A stretch of 64,000 nucleotides of DNA from Ferroplasma acidarmanus Fer1. Lineage in GTDB: Archaea > Thermoplasmatota > Thermoplasmata > Thermoplasmatales > Thermoplasmataceae. The number at the start of each line of letters is the position of its first letter. Position 1 is the first letter of the stretch. The translations under genes and the position numbers were made by a program. The stretch is taken from positions 1,054,001-1,118,000 of the forward strand of contig NC_021592.1 of NCBI RefSeq assembly GCF_000152265.2, written 5' to 3'. Below are positions 34,901 to 42,924 of the stretch, one piece after another. A model generated the notes under the pieces. The model had not been told where the DNA came from. It was given only the letters and a program-made list of their open reading frames with translations, and did no database searches.

Positions 34901-35686
34901 TTATTTAAAAATACTCAGCTGGAATACTATTGAAAGAACAATCAATATTGTAAAAAACTGGTGCATAGGAATTATAAATCCTGGCCTCGATGCTGATTTG
35001 TTTACAGATATGAAAACAATTATTCCTACTATGATCTGTACTCCTATTATTATTAAAGCAACGTTGTAAGTGAAGAAGAATAATATCAGGGTAAATAGGA
35101 ATAACAATACCGCTAGCCCGTGTATAGTCCATATCCACTGCGCTTTTGTTTTAGGTATTTTGAAATACCCGATTGCTTTTTGATATCCACGCTCGCCTGT
35201 TGTCATTCCTCCCATATATATTACTGCAAAGAAAAAGTATAATGGAATGTTGTGTATCACAAGCTCCAGCACATTTCCAGCTACAGGATATATTATCAAT
35301 AAATATGTCAATGCTGTTGAGTAAGCCAGTATGTCATGCAGGCCCTGAACAACTGATGGTGCTTTGCCAGCAAGGGTATATAGCGTTGCCATTCCCAGCA
35401 ATGCTGTTAAAACTACAAGAATTAGCCCTGTAATTTCCAGTGTTCCGTGGATAAGAACTACCATAATTACAGCGTCAACCCCGAGCAATGTGGCCAGTAT
35501 CCTGTGCCATACTTCAGGGTCACCTGCCTTTGCTTTCAGAGGCATATCTTTGGTATATGGCCACTTTGTCCCGAGTGACAATCCATATCCATATCCTTCT
35601 ACTGTCCCGCCAACTATAACTATTCCAAATGCAAGAATTACCTGGAATAGAAAATAATAATATAATATTACATTCATTAAATTCAC
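34901..35686 (-). CDS. ctaA: heme A synthase, CtaA/Cox15 family
   Basis: Converts heme O to heme A for aa3-type oxidases. It is 261 aa with eight hydrophobic segments and four histidines in helices that serve as heme ligands in this family: His61 (EVWHRILATLLG), His117 (QGLHDILAY), His189 (TIHGLAVLL) and His242 (IPMHQFFTIL). The duplicated arrangement, His in helices 2, 4, 6 and 8, is as in Cox15/CtaA. It is 2 nt downstream of the large iron-sulfur membrane protein gene and both precede the oxidase genes by 5-7 kb. Confidence 0.85.
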   Translation of the reverse strand: MNLMNVILYYYFLFQVILAFGIVIVGGTVEGYGYGLSLGTKWPYTKDMPLKAKAGDPEVWHRILATLLGVDAVIMVVLIHGTLEITGLILVVLTALLGMATLYTLAGKAPSVVQGLHDILAYSTALTYLLIIYPVAGNVLELVIHNIPLYFFFAVIYMGGMTTGERGYQKAIGYFKIPKTKAQWIWTIHGLAVLLFLFTLILFFFTYNVALIIIGVQIIVGIIVFISVNKSASRPGFIIPMHQFFTILIVLSIVFQLSIFK

Positions 35687-35688
35687 CT

Positions 35689-37917
35689 TTATTTCTTAAA
35701 CCCCGAATTTTTCTTTACCATTACAATATCACTACTATAATCTTTATTTTTTCTCCATATTCCTAATCTTTCGTTAAGAAAATTTCTGACATCATAAAAG
35801 TATATATTGTCGTATGGGCATGCCCTCTTGCAATCCCCGGCTCCTACACATTTAACACTTTTGAAAGACCCTTTCTCTATAAACTGGCCCGGCAAAGTAG
35901 ATATTCCAACCTCACAGGAAGTGGCACATGCCTTTGTTTCACAGGTTCTGCAAACATTTTTGTCCTTTACTTTAAGTTTGAAGAAACCCAGTACACTGAA
36001 GAAACCAACCAGCGTACCTGTGGAGCACCACCCATACTTTCTGCATGGGCTCATACCCACAAACGGGATGGAAAAGAAGAATACATACCACAGAATATTC
36101 CATATAAAATAGGAATAAAACACGGATGGATCTATTCCATAAATGCTAAAACTAAGGCTCCCAGTTGCCGTATACATATATGAGAATAGGGATGCCAGGA
36201 TAGCCCATATCCATGCCCCACTGGCTATAAACAGTATTGAATCGGTAAAATGGCTTGATCTCATTTTGCGGCTGGGTTTTGCTTCCCAGTTATACCTCCC
36301 CATTGCCTGCCCGAGTGTTCCACCATACATTACTGCTGATGGGCATAAGGTTGAACAATAGGACCTCCTGCCGAAAAGGAGGGCAAGGAATGCATATAAT
36401 GCATATGAACCCAGAAGTGGTATAACAAGGTAAGGGTATAGTGCAGCCTGTGCTCCAGTATTGGCCCAGAATGGGAGTTTATTATAATATAGGGGGTTTA
36501 AAAAATTAGGCCCCACTGTCGTATAGAGAATATATGCTGTTATGGCAAAGGCCAGATTTATTTTCTTTCCTCTATCCTTTAAAACTCTCATCCGGGCTAT
36601 AACAAGAGCTATCATTTCCGTTCCCATAATTATAAGAAATGTTGGTGAATCCGTTATGTAACCTATTATGTAAAGAATTTCAATAAATGTGGATACCGGT
36701 GTAAATTTATAAACACCACCTACCATTCCATAAAACATCAAAAAATTATAAGTCCCGGTAGATGCAGGCACAAATGGTGAAACAAACTCTCTTAAAACAT
36801 CATGCGCATAAAAGCCCGCCACAGATACTCCATGAAATGATGGCAATGTGTCTATTGCCCTGAAAAATGGGAGGTAATTGTACGTTGCAAAATCCATTGA
36901 ACCCGCCATAAACAATTCTGATACAAAGGATGCAACAAGCACAAAAAATATTAATCTGGCTGGTTTATTAATTATCTTTTTCCTTTTAATTACGACATTA
37001 TTCTCTGTTTTTGTCACGTTAATAGATGGCGTTTTCACAGAAAACATACTGCTAAAGTAATACCACATGCCAAACAGTATTGCCACTGCAAAGAATATCC
37101 AGGCAAATCCGAAAGGTTTCAAGATTATAGTTCCGATGAAGGTGCCGATACCCATTAAGAGATAATCAATAAATATCATCTTAATATGATAAGCATCATC
37201 TTTTGGTAAAATGAGTTTGTGTTTTGCCATGAACTCAAAAAATATAATCATAAATATTATCATGATAGCTGTTTCCCCAACACCACCTATAAAGACGAAT
37301 TTGTCATTGCCTAGAAGCGTTGGTGCGAAAAGATCCATGGTGAATATAGATATTGCAGCATATTTGTGCATGCCCTTTGGCTTGTATACAAGGAAAAGGG
37401 CAAACATTTCTATGCTCATTGGAACAATGAAATATATCGTGTTTATCCCATTGCTAAGTGCGCTTACAAAATCAAATGAATAAATAGTATGATAATAATC
37501 GAAATGTATTATAGTTGGGTTGAACAGGTAAAACAAAAACAGCCCCATTGAAACTTCATTCCATATAATCAAACCAGTAAATGCTGTTGCATTTGCCTTT
37601 GTAAGCCCTTTTCTATCCAAACCACCATGCATTACACCTACAAATACTGCAACTACGGGTTGTGACATTAATATCATACCAAATGTAAATGCCAGACCTG
37701 TGTCCAGAAAATTGTGAACTGTGGTTATATAAAGCAGGAACGCGTCCAGCATACTTGCCATCATGGCCGTGAAAATTCCTATTGCTGCAATTCTAAGAAA
37801 CGATATATCAGTCTTATGTCTGAGTATATATGAAAATACAAAAATAATGTAAGTTACCATAAAAATAATTGTCATAATTCCAATCAAAAATATCGTATCA
37901 AACATGTGGCTGTGCAT
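35689..37917 (-). CDS. polytopic membrane protein with C-terminal NapH/CcoG-like iron-sulfur module
   Basis: A 742-aa protein. Residues 1-450 contain about ten hydrophobic segments and match no family I know. Residues 455-742 look like NapH/CcoG: four more membrane segments, the membrane-edge motifs CSTLCPSAVMYGG (Cys521, 525) and SPCRKYGWC (625, 631), then a ferredoxin-like domain with Cys656, 659, 664, 668 and Cys690, 696, 700 followed by Pro. The second motif has three cysteines rather than four. Members of the family move electrons to periplasmic acceptors (NapH) or support copper-oxidase assembly (CcoG). It is co-oriented with ctaA (3-nt gap), which favours an oxidase-related role. The GTG or ATG of the divergent partner gene lies close by. 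Confidence 0.75.
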   Translation of the reverse strand: MHSHMFDTIFLIGIMTIIFMVTYIIFVFSYILRHKTDISFLRIAAIGIFTAMMASMLDAFLLYITTVHNFLDTGLAFTFGMILMSQPVVAVFVGVMHGGLDRKGLTKANATAFTGLIIWNEVSMGLFLFYLFNPTIIHFDYYHTIYSFDFVSALSNGINTIYFIVPMSIEMFALFLVYKPKGMHKYAAISIFTMDLFAPTLLGNDKFVFIGGVGETAIMIIFMIIFFEFMAKHKLILPKDDAYHIKMIFIDYLLMGIGTFIGTIILKPFGFAWIFFAVAILFGMWYYFSSMFSVKTPSINVTKTENNVVIKRKKIINKPARLIFFVLVASFVSELFMAGSMDFATYNYLPFFRAIDTLPSFHGVSVAGFYAHDVLREFVSPFVPASTGTYNFLMFYGMVGGVYKFTPVSTFIEILYIIGYITDSPTFLIIMGTEMIALVIARMRVLKDRGKKINLAFAITAYILYTTVGPNFLNPLYYNKLPFWANTGAQAALYPYLVIPLLGSYALYAFLALLFGRRSYCSTLCPSAVMYGGTLGQAMGRYNWEAKPSRKMRSSHFTDSILFIASGAWIWAILASLFSYMYTATGSLSFSIYGIDPSVFYSYFIWNILWYVFFFSIPFVGMSPCRKYGWCSTGTLVGFFSVLGFFKLKVKDKNVCRTCETKACATSCEVGISTLPGQFIEKGSFKSVKCVGAGDCKRACPYDNIYFYDVRNFLNERLGIWRKNKDYSSDIVMVKKNSGFKK

Positions 37918-37998
37918 TAAGTGATTTTATTATTAATTAATTGTAGATATTATTCTATAATTAAACTTATCCTTATCAAGAAATATTCAAAGGATAAA

Positions 37999-39537
37999 AT
38001 GAAGCGAGAAATAGTTGAAAGTCTAATAATTTCGGTTTTTACACTTTATCTGTTTATATACTCCGCGATTACGGGGGTATTTGTAGTTTATAATACAAGA
38101 TTATATCCATCAATATACCAATTTCTTGCTTTTCTATTGCCTTATGTTGTGCTTCCTCTTCTGGTTTTCTTCAGAAAAAACTCGGTGATTAACAGGATAT
38201 ATCTATATTTCTTATTTATAGGGCTATTTTCATTTATTGTACTCTTATTCACATACATAGTTTACCCGTTGATGGAGATAATGGTATTGCTTACAATAGC
38301 ATTTTATACAGATATTATAGACAATTTATATTATAAGGAAAATAAGCCACTATTTTACCGTGGTGCAACATTTGTGCTTATCCTATTTGTAATGTTGCTG
38401 GTGTCCAGGTTCTTTGTCATATCTGTACCGGTTGAACCAACGAAAATAGTTGTTGATTCTATATACGCCGATTTCCCACATTCACAGGTGCCATTCCTAT
38501 TCTATTATGGCATTATAATGAGGGTAAATTATATTGACTTTACAATGGGAATCCAATCAATTATTCTTTATTTGATATTGGCAGCGCTGTTAACCGAGAA
38601 CTACTTCCTTATATTCAGTATAGTAAATATTAACGGTGGGATTTCGAGAAAAAAATCAAATGGAAGAAGAGGGGCAAGTGCAATGGTAACGCCTGCAATA
38701 AGTGGTGCTGTATCCGCACTGAGTTGCCAGTGCGAAGGACTGACGGCTATATTGCCAACTATTGCTGCCGTTGTTGCCTCGGCCATTTCCACGGCATTGC
38801 TGTCAGAAAGTATATTATTGCTATTAATCAGCAATTTTATGCTTACGGTGTTTTTCAACCGGCGGGCAAGAGTTAAACTCATATCACACATTAAAGATCT
38901 TAGAAATAGTAATTATTTTCCTCTCCTTGCAATATTTTTTGTTATGTTAATTCCAGTCATGGAGGTAATAGGAATATTCTATCATCTTCAATTAACTTCG
39001 TTAACATTCTTTTATGGAGTTAACATACTGATGTTTGTATCAGGCATATTTTTGATGTATGCTATTACAAAGATCGGTATGAAACCATTTATCAAAACTG
39101 TTAAGATAAAGGCAATACTTGCGGCAATTGCTTCAATTTTGATGTTTATCTGGTTTATCCCGCCCGTTGCATATTTTGCATATACCAATTATTATTACTA
39201 TTTTCTCATGAATATAATGGGTGTAATTTCAGGGCTTTTAACCTATCTGGTGTACTTTAACATATCTAAATTTAAGGCCGCTTATATCGAGTTTAACTCT
39301 ATGATGTTCAGTATGACCGCCCTTGTATTTTTCTACATATCCATAATATCACTTGATGATCTTTTCCCATTTTATGGTATAAAGCAACAGTTGTATTTTT
39401 CTGCTATCCTGTGGGGAATAACACTTCCATTTATGTGGTTGAGTACAATTGAAACAATGTACAGGCATTCTATAGTTGATACACCAATATTGCAAAAAGC
39501 CCACCACCAGGGAAAAGCAATACAGGCCGGTAAATAA
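37999..39537 (+). CDS. polytopic membrane protein with Cys-x-Cys motif, unknown function
   Basis: I do not recognise this family. From the ATG at 37999 (AAAGGA-type ribosome binding site 8 nt upstream) it is 512 aa with about 13 hydrophobic segments. The most striking part is VSALSCQCEGLTAILPTIA (Cys243, Cys245), just before a hydrophobic stretch, preceded by a basic loop SRKKSNGRRGA. A paired cysteine beside a membrane helix is often a metal site, and copper is the obvious candidate next to oxidase genes, but this is inference. An in-frame GTG at 37921 would abut the divergent gene and has no ribosome binding site, so I reject it. Confidence 0.75.
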   Translation: MKREIVESLIISVFTLYLFIYSAITGVFVVYNTRLYPSIYQFLAFLLPYVVLPLLVFFRKNSVINRIYLYFLFIGLFSFIVLLFTYIVYPLMEIMVLLTIAFYTDIIDNLYYKENKPLFYRGATFVLILFVMLLVSRFFVISVPVEPTKIVVDSIYADFPHSQVPFLFYYGIIMRVNYIDFTMGIQSIILYLILAALLTENYFLIFSIVNINGGISRKKSNGRRGASAMVTPAISGAVSALSCQCEGLTAILPTIAAVVASAISTALLSESILLLLISNFMLTVFFNRRARVKLISHIKDLRNSNYFPLLAIFFVMLIPVMEVIGIFYHLQLTSLTFFYGVNILMFVSGIFLMYAITKIGMKPFIKTVKIKAILAAIASILMFIWFIPPVAYFAYTNYYYYFLMNIMGVISGLLTYLVYFNISKFKAAYIEFNSMMFSMTALVFFYISIISLDDLFPFYGIKQQLYFSAILWGITLPFMWLSTIETMYRHSIVDTPILQKAHHQGKAIQAGK

Positions 39538-39641
39538 TTGTAATATTTTTAAAATTAACTAATTTTTATAAAATCATAATATTCCAAGAGATAATCAAAA
39601 AGATTTAAAAAGAGTTATTAAAATATAAAGGTAACTTGAAT

Positions 39642-39797
39642 TTATTTCCTTAAAATAAATTCTTTTACGAAAATAGTCGCACCTATCGTAATCGCAGCAC
39701 ACATTCCCATTATAACCTCTAAAAAGAAAGTCTCGGTATTGGGATTATAAGCTGCCGGATGAAGAGTAATCATCGCTGTTAATATATCTGGTATCAT
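39642..39797 (-). CDS. 51-aa single-span membrane protein (unlisted small ORF)
   Basis: On the minus strand an ATG at 39795-39797 opens a 51-codon frame ending TAA at 39642. It begins MIPDILTAMITLHPAAYNPN, has a membrane helix (about residues 24-46, FFLEVIMGMCAAITIGATIF) and ends VKEFILRK. A strong TATA-like sequence (TATTTTATATG on this strand) lies about 26 nt upstream, fitting a leaderless gene. The size and topology suit a small oxidase or electron-transfer subunit, and its place between the membrane proteins and the oxidase operon is suggestive, but nothing in the sequence is diagnostic. Confidence 0.55.
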   Translation of the reverse strand: MIPDILTAMITLHPAAYNPNTETFFLEVIMGMCAAITIGATIFVKEFILRK

Positions 39798-40420
39798 AGT
39801 AATTTATTACATATACATATAAAATACTTATTAATGAATATATTCAACTATTCACTTCCAAACATGTCTCACCACATATGATAAGTTCCACAAATTATAA
39901 GGCTGGTGATTAGGTTAGGCACCTGTATTAAACTTGAAAATAATATCCTGGAAAAAAGATACGGAATATAATAGTCTCTTTATGCAATATAGTTTTGAAG
40001 TCTCTTATCATGTTCTATTCTGTATTCCCCGGAAAGGATGCAGTATTAATTTGGCAGTGTTTTATGTATTTTCAACCGAAATTATTTTCTATTGGCAAAT
40101 ATTTCTATGTTCATTGGAATACAAAAGGAAGATAAACTGGGCCAAAAAATTATCGCAAAAACTGGAATAAAAATCTCAATAATAACACTATAGTAATCTT
40201 ATCTACCAATATTGACGCAAACTTTCACTATACTTATGATGGCTAGAATAAAAATCAACTTATGGTAATTAAGTATTCTACCGCTGTCTCATTTCAATTA
40301 AACCGGAACACCTGAGAAAATCATATTTGCCGTCTCTAATGTGATAATATATATCAAAACAGTACCTCACTAACTAAATTCTATAATAAATATTAAATAT
40401 AATTAGTTTATACTTATACG
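39798..40420. other. 623-bp region without a firm gene; possible trace of an IS200-type tnpA
   Basis: No gene can be supported. One plus-strand frame at 39988-40050 gives YSFEVSYHVLFCIPRKGC, similar to the YHxVFC..P(KYR)RK start of IS200/Y1 TnpA proteins, but neither the HUH motif nor the tyrosine follows, so at most it is a relic. The frame around it (39934-40170) begins with TTG, has no ribosome binding site and is rejected. The end of the region, about 40380-40405, is TATA-like and may drive the next small gene. Confidence 0.35.
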
Positions 40421-40642
40421 GTGATAGACATAAAAATAGGTGGAGTTAAACTATTAGCTACAGGTATGGGGCTGTTACTAGGCGGATTCGGAACTGCTAT
40501 ACTTTCTATATATTCCCTTTTGCCATTCGAAGCTTATACTGCAATATTGGGTGTGGCAGTTTTTATCATAGGACTAGGAATTACAGCATTGGCATCAACT
40601 AAAATTTCTCTGAATGCCGGAAATGATAATAAAATAGATTAG
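40421..40642 (+). CDS. small membrane protein, two TM segments (73 aa)
   Basis: The frame opens with GTG and reads MIDIKIGGVKLLATGMGLLLGG-type sequence, with hydrophobic segments at about 10-30 and 40-60 and a polar tail SLNAGNDNKID. A TATA-like AATATTAAATATAAT occurs about 26 nt upstream of the GTG, so it may be leaderless. Small proteins with two helices are common additions to respiratory clusters, but no family was recognised. Confidence 0.55.
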   Translation: MIDIKIGGVKLLATGMGLLLGGFGTAILSIYSLLPFEAYTAILGVAVFIIGLGITALASTKISLNAGNDNKID

Positions 40643-40724
40643 ATATTCATTCATTAATGATATATTTAAATTATAAATATATTTTACAATTACTTTTAAG
40701 TATAATACAAAATTATAGAAATAC

Positions 40725-40943
40725 ATGACAGTAAAATTAGAAAATCTTAATAAAAAATTATTCTCAATGCCCCTATTGGGAATGTTTGCGTTGTTGCTTG
40801 CATTCAATCCAGATTCAACGGGTTCCATTGTGTCCGGATTTTATGCTGATGGGTATGCAGTGGATTTATTCATGCTGGCTGTTGCTATTGCCTTTATTGC
40901 AGCTCTGATTATCTTGAAATTCAAGGGCAAGTTTAAATCCTAA
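40725..40943 (+). CDS. small membrane protein, two TM segments (72 aa)
   Basis: Begins MTVKLENLNKKLFSMPLLGM, with hydrophobic stretches at about 15-28 and 46-64, and a basic end KFKGKFKS. The start is preceded by an AT-rich box (TTTTAAGTATAATAC region at 40694-40708) about 26 nt away. Similar size and topology to the gene at 40421 but no clear sequence similarity. Function unknown. Confidence 0.55.
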   Translation: MTVKLENLNKKLFSMPLLGMFALLLAFNPDSTGSIVSGFYADGYAVDLFMLAVAIAFIAALIILKFKGKFKS

Positions 40944-41159
40944 TTTGATGCACGGGACCATATAAAATTATGCCATGTATTTTATCGAACCAATATCTAT
41001 TTTTGCCATATGTATCACTTTTATTGAAGTATTATAATCAAAGCATATAGTTATAGTTAACTTATATGTCTTATAACCTTTGCAAGTGAATTGTTCCATA
41101 TTATATTTTAGAAGACCCCTATAACTTTTCCTTTTTAATTTTTCACTTTTTTGCTACCT
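40944..41159. other. intergenic region, nothing recognised
   Basis: AT-rich sequence with several short T-runs after the small gene at 40725-40943. It contains a 15-mer TTAACTTATATGTCT (41057-41071) that also occurs upstream of serA at 9466-9480, which is within chance expectation for a sequence this AT-rich. No gene or RNA is evident. Confidence 0.4.
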
Positions 41160-41560
41160 TCTTTTCTGCCCTCACAACTTTTAGATTTTCTCATAAAATT
41201 AAACATTCCATATACCATCTGTGTTTATTGCATTGAACTCCACCTATCCTCTGTCTACATGCTTTGCATGTTCTATTGTGCAGTGGAATTCAACCATTGG
41301 AAGCATCATTTTAAATTCTTCGACTAGGAGCATAGCGTTTTCTCTCTACTAGTGGCAAATCTCTGTACTTTCCAGTTGTCTAGCCACCTGATTATTATGT
41401 ATGGTATCTTAGCAGCACAATTAATAAGTCGTTTCTTTATATGATGATAATGTTATGATCCACTTCCAGGATACAAACAGTCTTATACTCGGCCTTCTGT
41501 TAGTTTGCCTGGATATGTATCGCGGTCCCTTTTACTTTCCAGGATACTAGCTTAACTTTC
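41160..41560 (-). pseudogene. decayed transposase-like remnant
   Basis: Read on the minus strand, fragments of coding sequence with many stops and frame changes are visible. They include INCAAKIPYIIIRWLDN and, around 41201-41294, VEFHCTIEHAKHVDRG followed after a stop by VEFNAINTDGIWNV. The pattern (NTDGIWN after a run of catalytic-domain-like sequence) suggests a DDE transposase relic, but I cannot name the family. Its base composition is slightly less AT-rich than the flanks. No terminal repeats were found. Confidence 0.4.
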
Positions 41561-41721
41561 TTAAAAAAATTAACAGGTTAGGATTTGAACGTTATATCAA
41601 CTCAATTTTAAGTTGCTTGTCGTTGTCAATATACATAATATAAATTGTCATAAAATCAAGTTATAATGTAACGGGATATTTGATAATAAAGAGTTTAATA
41701 GAAACAAAAATTTTTGCACAA

Positions 41722-42480
41722 TCATCTGACATCTTTGATAGTTGCTTCCAAACCTTCCATGCCTGTATTTATTCCATTATCATTAGTATTATTATTTACA
41801 TCATGTAGTACTTCTCCAGGCGTGTCATTTGTATAATCAGCTGGATCAACTATATACCCGTTGAAAAGGTATGCCCCAGATGGCCCTGTAATAAGTGTAA
41901 CTGAGTTTATATGCGGTATACTGCTCATATTATCACTGGAAATACTTAATCCACCAACTATCGCCTCAGTTGTATATCCTTTTACTACGTTATATACAGA
42001 TGAAGGAACGTCTGCCTTTAAAACTTTTAAGCCGGCTGCAGGTGTTGTATTATTATTCAAATTTTCTCCATAAAGATACACTGGAACTACAATTGTATTT
42101 CTATGATCATATGTAACGCTATACGTATAACTGGTATTAAAGATAAGTCCGGGAGTATTATTGTACTGGTAACCACTCATGGATTGGGTTTCATTGAATG
42201 TTCCATTCATATTAAACCCGTTACTGTGGAGGAAATCATACAGAGCCCATGAACCTGCATCCCCTGTAGGGCTTCCACCCCAGGTAATATAGTAAACAAA
42301 CGTGCTGGTATTATCTTTAATCAGTGCACTGTCTGAAACTTTGCAATATGTTTCTAGTTCTATAGATTCATCATGAGCATTATAATGTTCCGCTCCATAA
42401 ATAGCAAGAAATGCTATTACAACAAAAAATACGATAAAAAATGCCAGTAATTTTCTGTTATTTTTTCTCTCATCGGTCAT
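41722..42480 (-). CDS. DUF929-like membrane-anchored protein without the CxxC motif
   Basis: A 252-aa protein with a cytosolic basic start, one membrane anchor (residues 11-29), and an external domain. The sequence TFVYYITWGGSPTGDAGSWAL resembles the DUF929 hallmark in which a CPxC pair sits before an A-x-x-WAL helix; here residues 70-74 are SPTGD, so the pair is lost (inference from memory of the family). The remainder, with YDHRNTIVVPVYLYG and a Asn-rich tail, is family-like. DUF929 is known in Sulfolobales and Thermoplasmatales, with unknown role. It lies next to the oxidase operon, divergent from it. Confidence 0.65.
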   Translation of the reverse strand: MTDERKNNRKLLAFFIVFFVVIAFLAIYGAEHYNAHDESIELETYCKVSDSALIKDNTSTFVYYITWGGSPTGDAGSWALYDFLHSNGFNMNGTFNETQSMSGYQYNNTPGLIFNTSYTYSVTYDHRNTIVVPVYLYGENLNNNTTPAAGLKVLKADVPSSVYNVVKGYTTEAIVGGLSISSDNMSSIPHINSVTLITGPSGAYLFNGYIVDPADYTNDTPGEVLHDVNNNTNDNGINTGMEGLEATIKDVR

Positions 42481-42924
42481 TTTGGATAATAAGTTTAATA
42501 AGATATTTAGATATTTTTATAGAACTGATGTGCGACAATATGAGTAACAAGAGAAGGGCGTACCTATTAACCCGACATGATTTAGCCACATTTTAATGTA
42601 AATTAAGGACCTCACACACCAAACCCTTTTAACAAACAAAGTTTCATCATGTGTATTCATTTAGAGCACCTTTATTTATGGGCAGGTATATAAAAAAGTA
42701 CACAATTTAACATGTAATATATGTTAACTGATATTTGTATCCAGAAATAAATTTTTTTGTTTCATTGTGTGGTTATTTTTTTAATTAAACTATTTCCCGG
42801 ACGATAATATGGAAAAACGCAATAAAGAAGTGCTGTAAATCGTAAGCAATCAAAATATACGCATAAATTATCCACGAAAATATTCTATAATTAGTCTTAT
42901 ATTGAACAGTGAAATAGTAAAGCC
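42481..42924. promoter_or_regulatory. 444-bp intergenic region with the oxidase operon promoter
   Basis: The last 45 nt hold TATA-like TATTCTATAATT (42881-42892) and TCTTATATT (about 42895-42903). The second is centred 26 nt before the ATG at 42925, so a leaderless oxidase transcript is possible. A palindrome-like AACATGTAATATATGTTAAC lies at about 42709-42728 and could bind a regulator. No gene is seen in the rest. Confidence 0.45.

Noticed and set aside
37921-37998. Upstream GTG start for the Cys-x-Cys membrane protein
   Set aside because: It lies 4 nt from the start of the divergent gene, has no ribosome binding site, and the extra 26 residues are not typical of a membrane protein start. 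The ATG at 37999 has an AAAGGA site.
39934-40170. 78-aa open frame on the plus strand
   Set aside because: It begins with TTG, has no ribosome binding site or well-placed TATA box and no protein-like composition. Only a short segment looks like a transposase trace.
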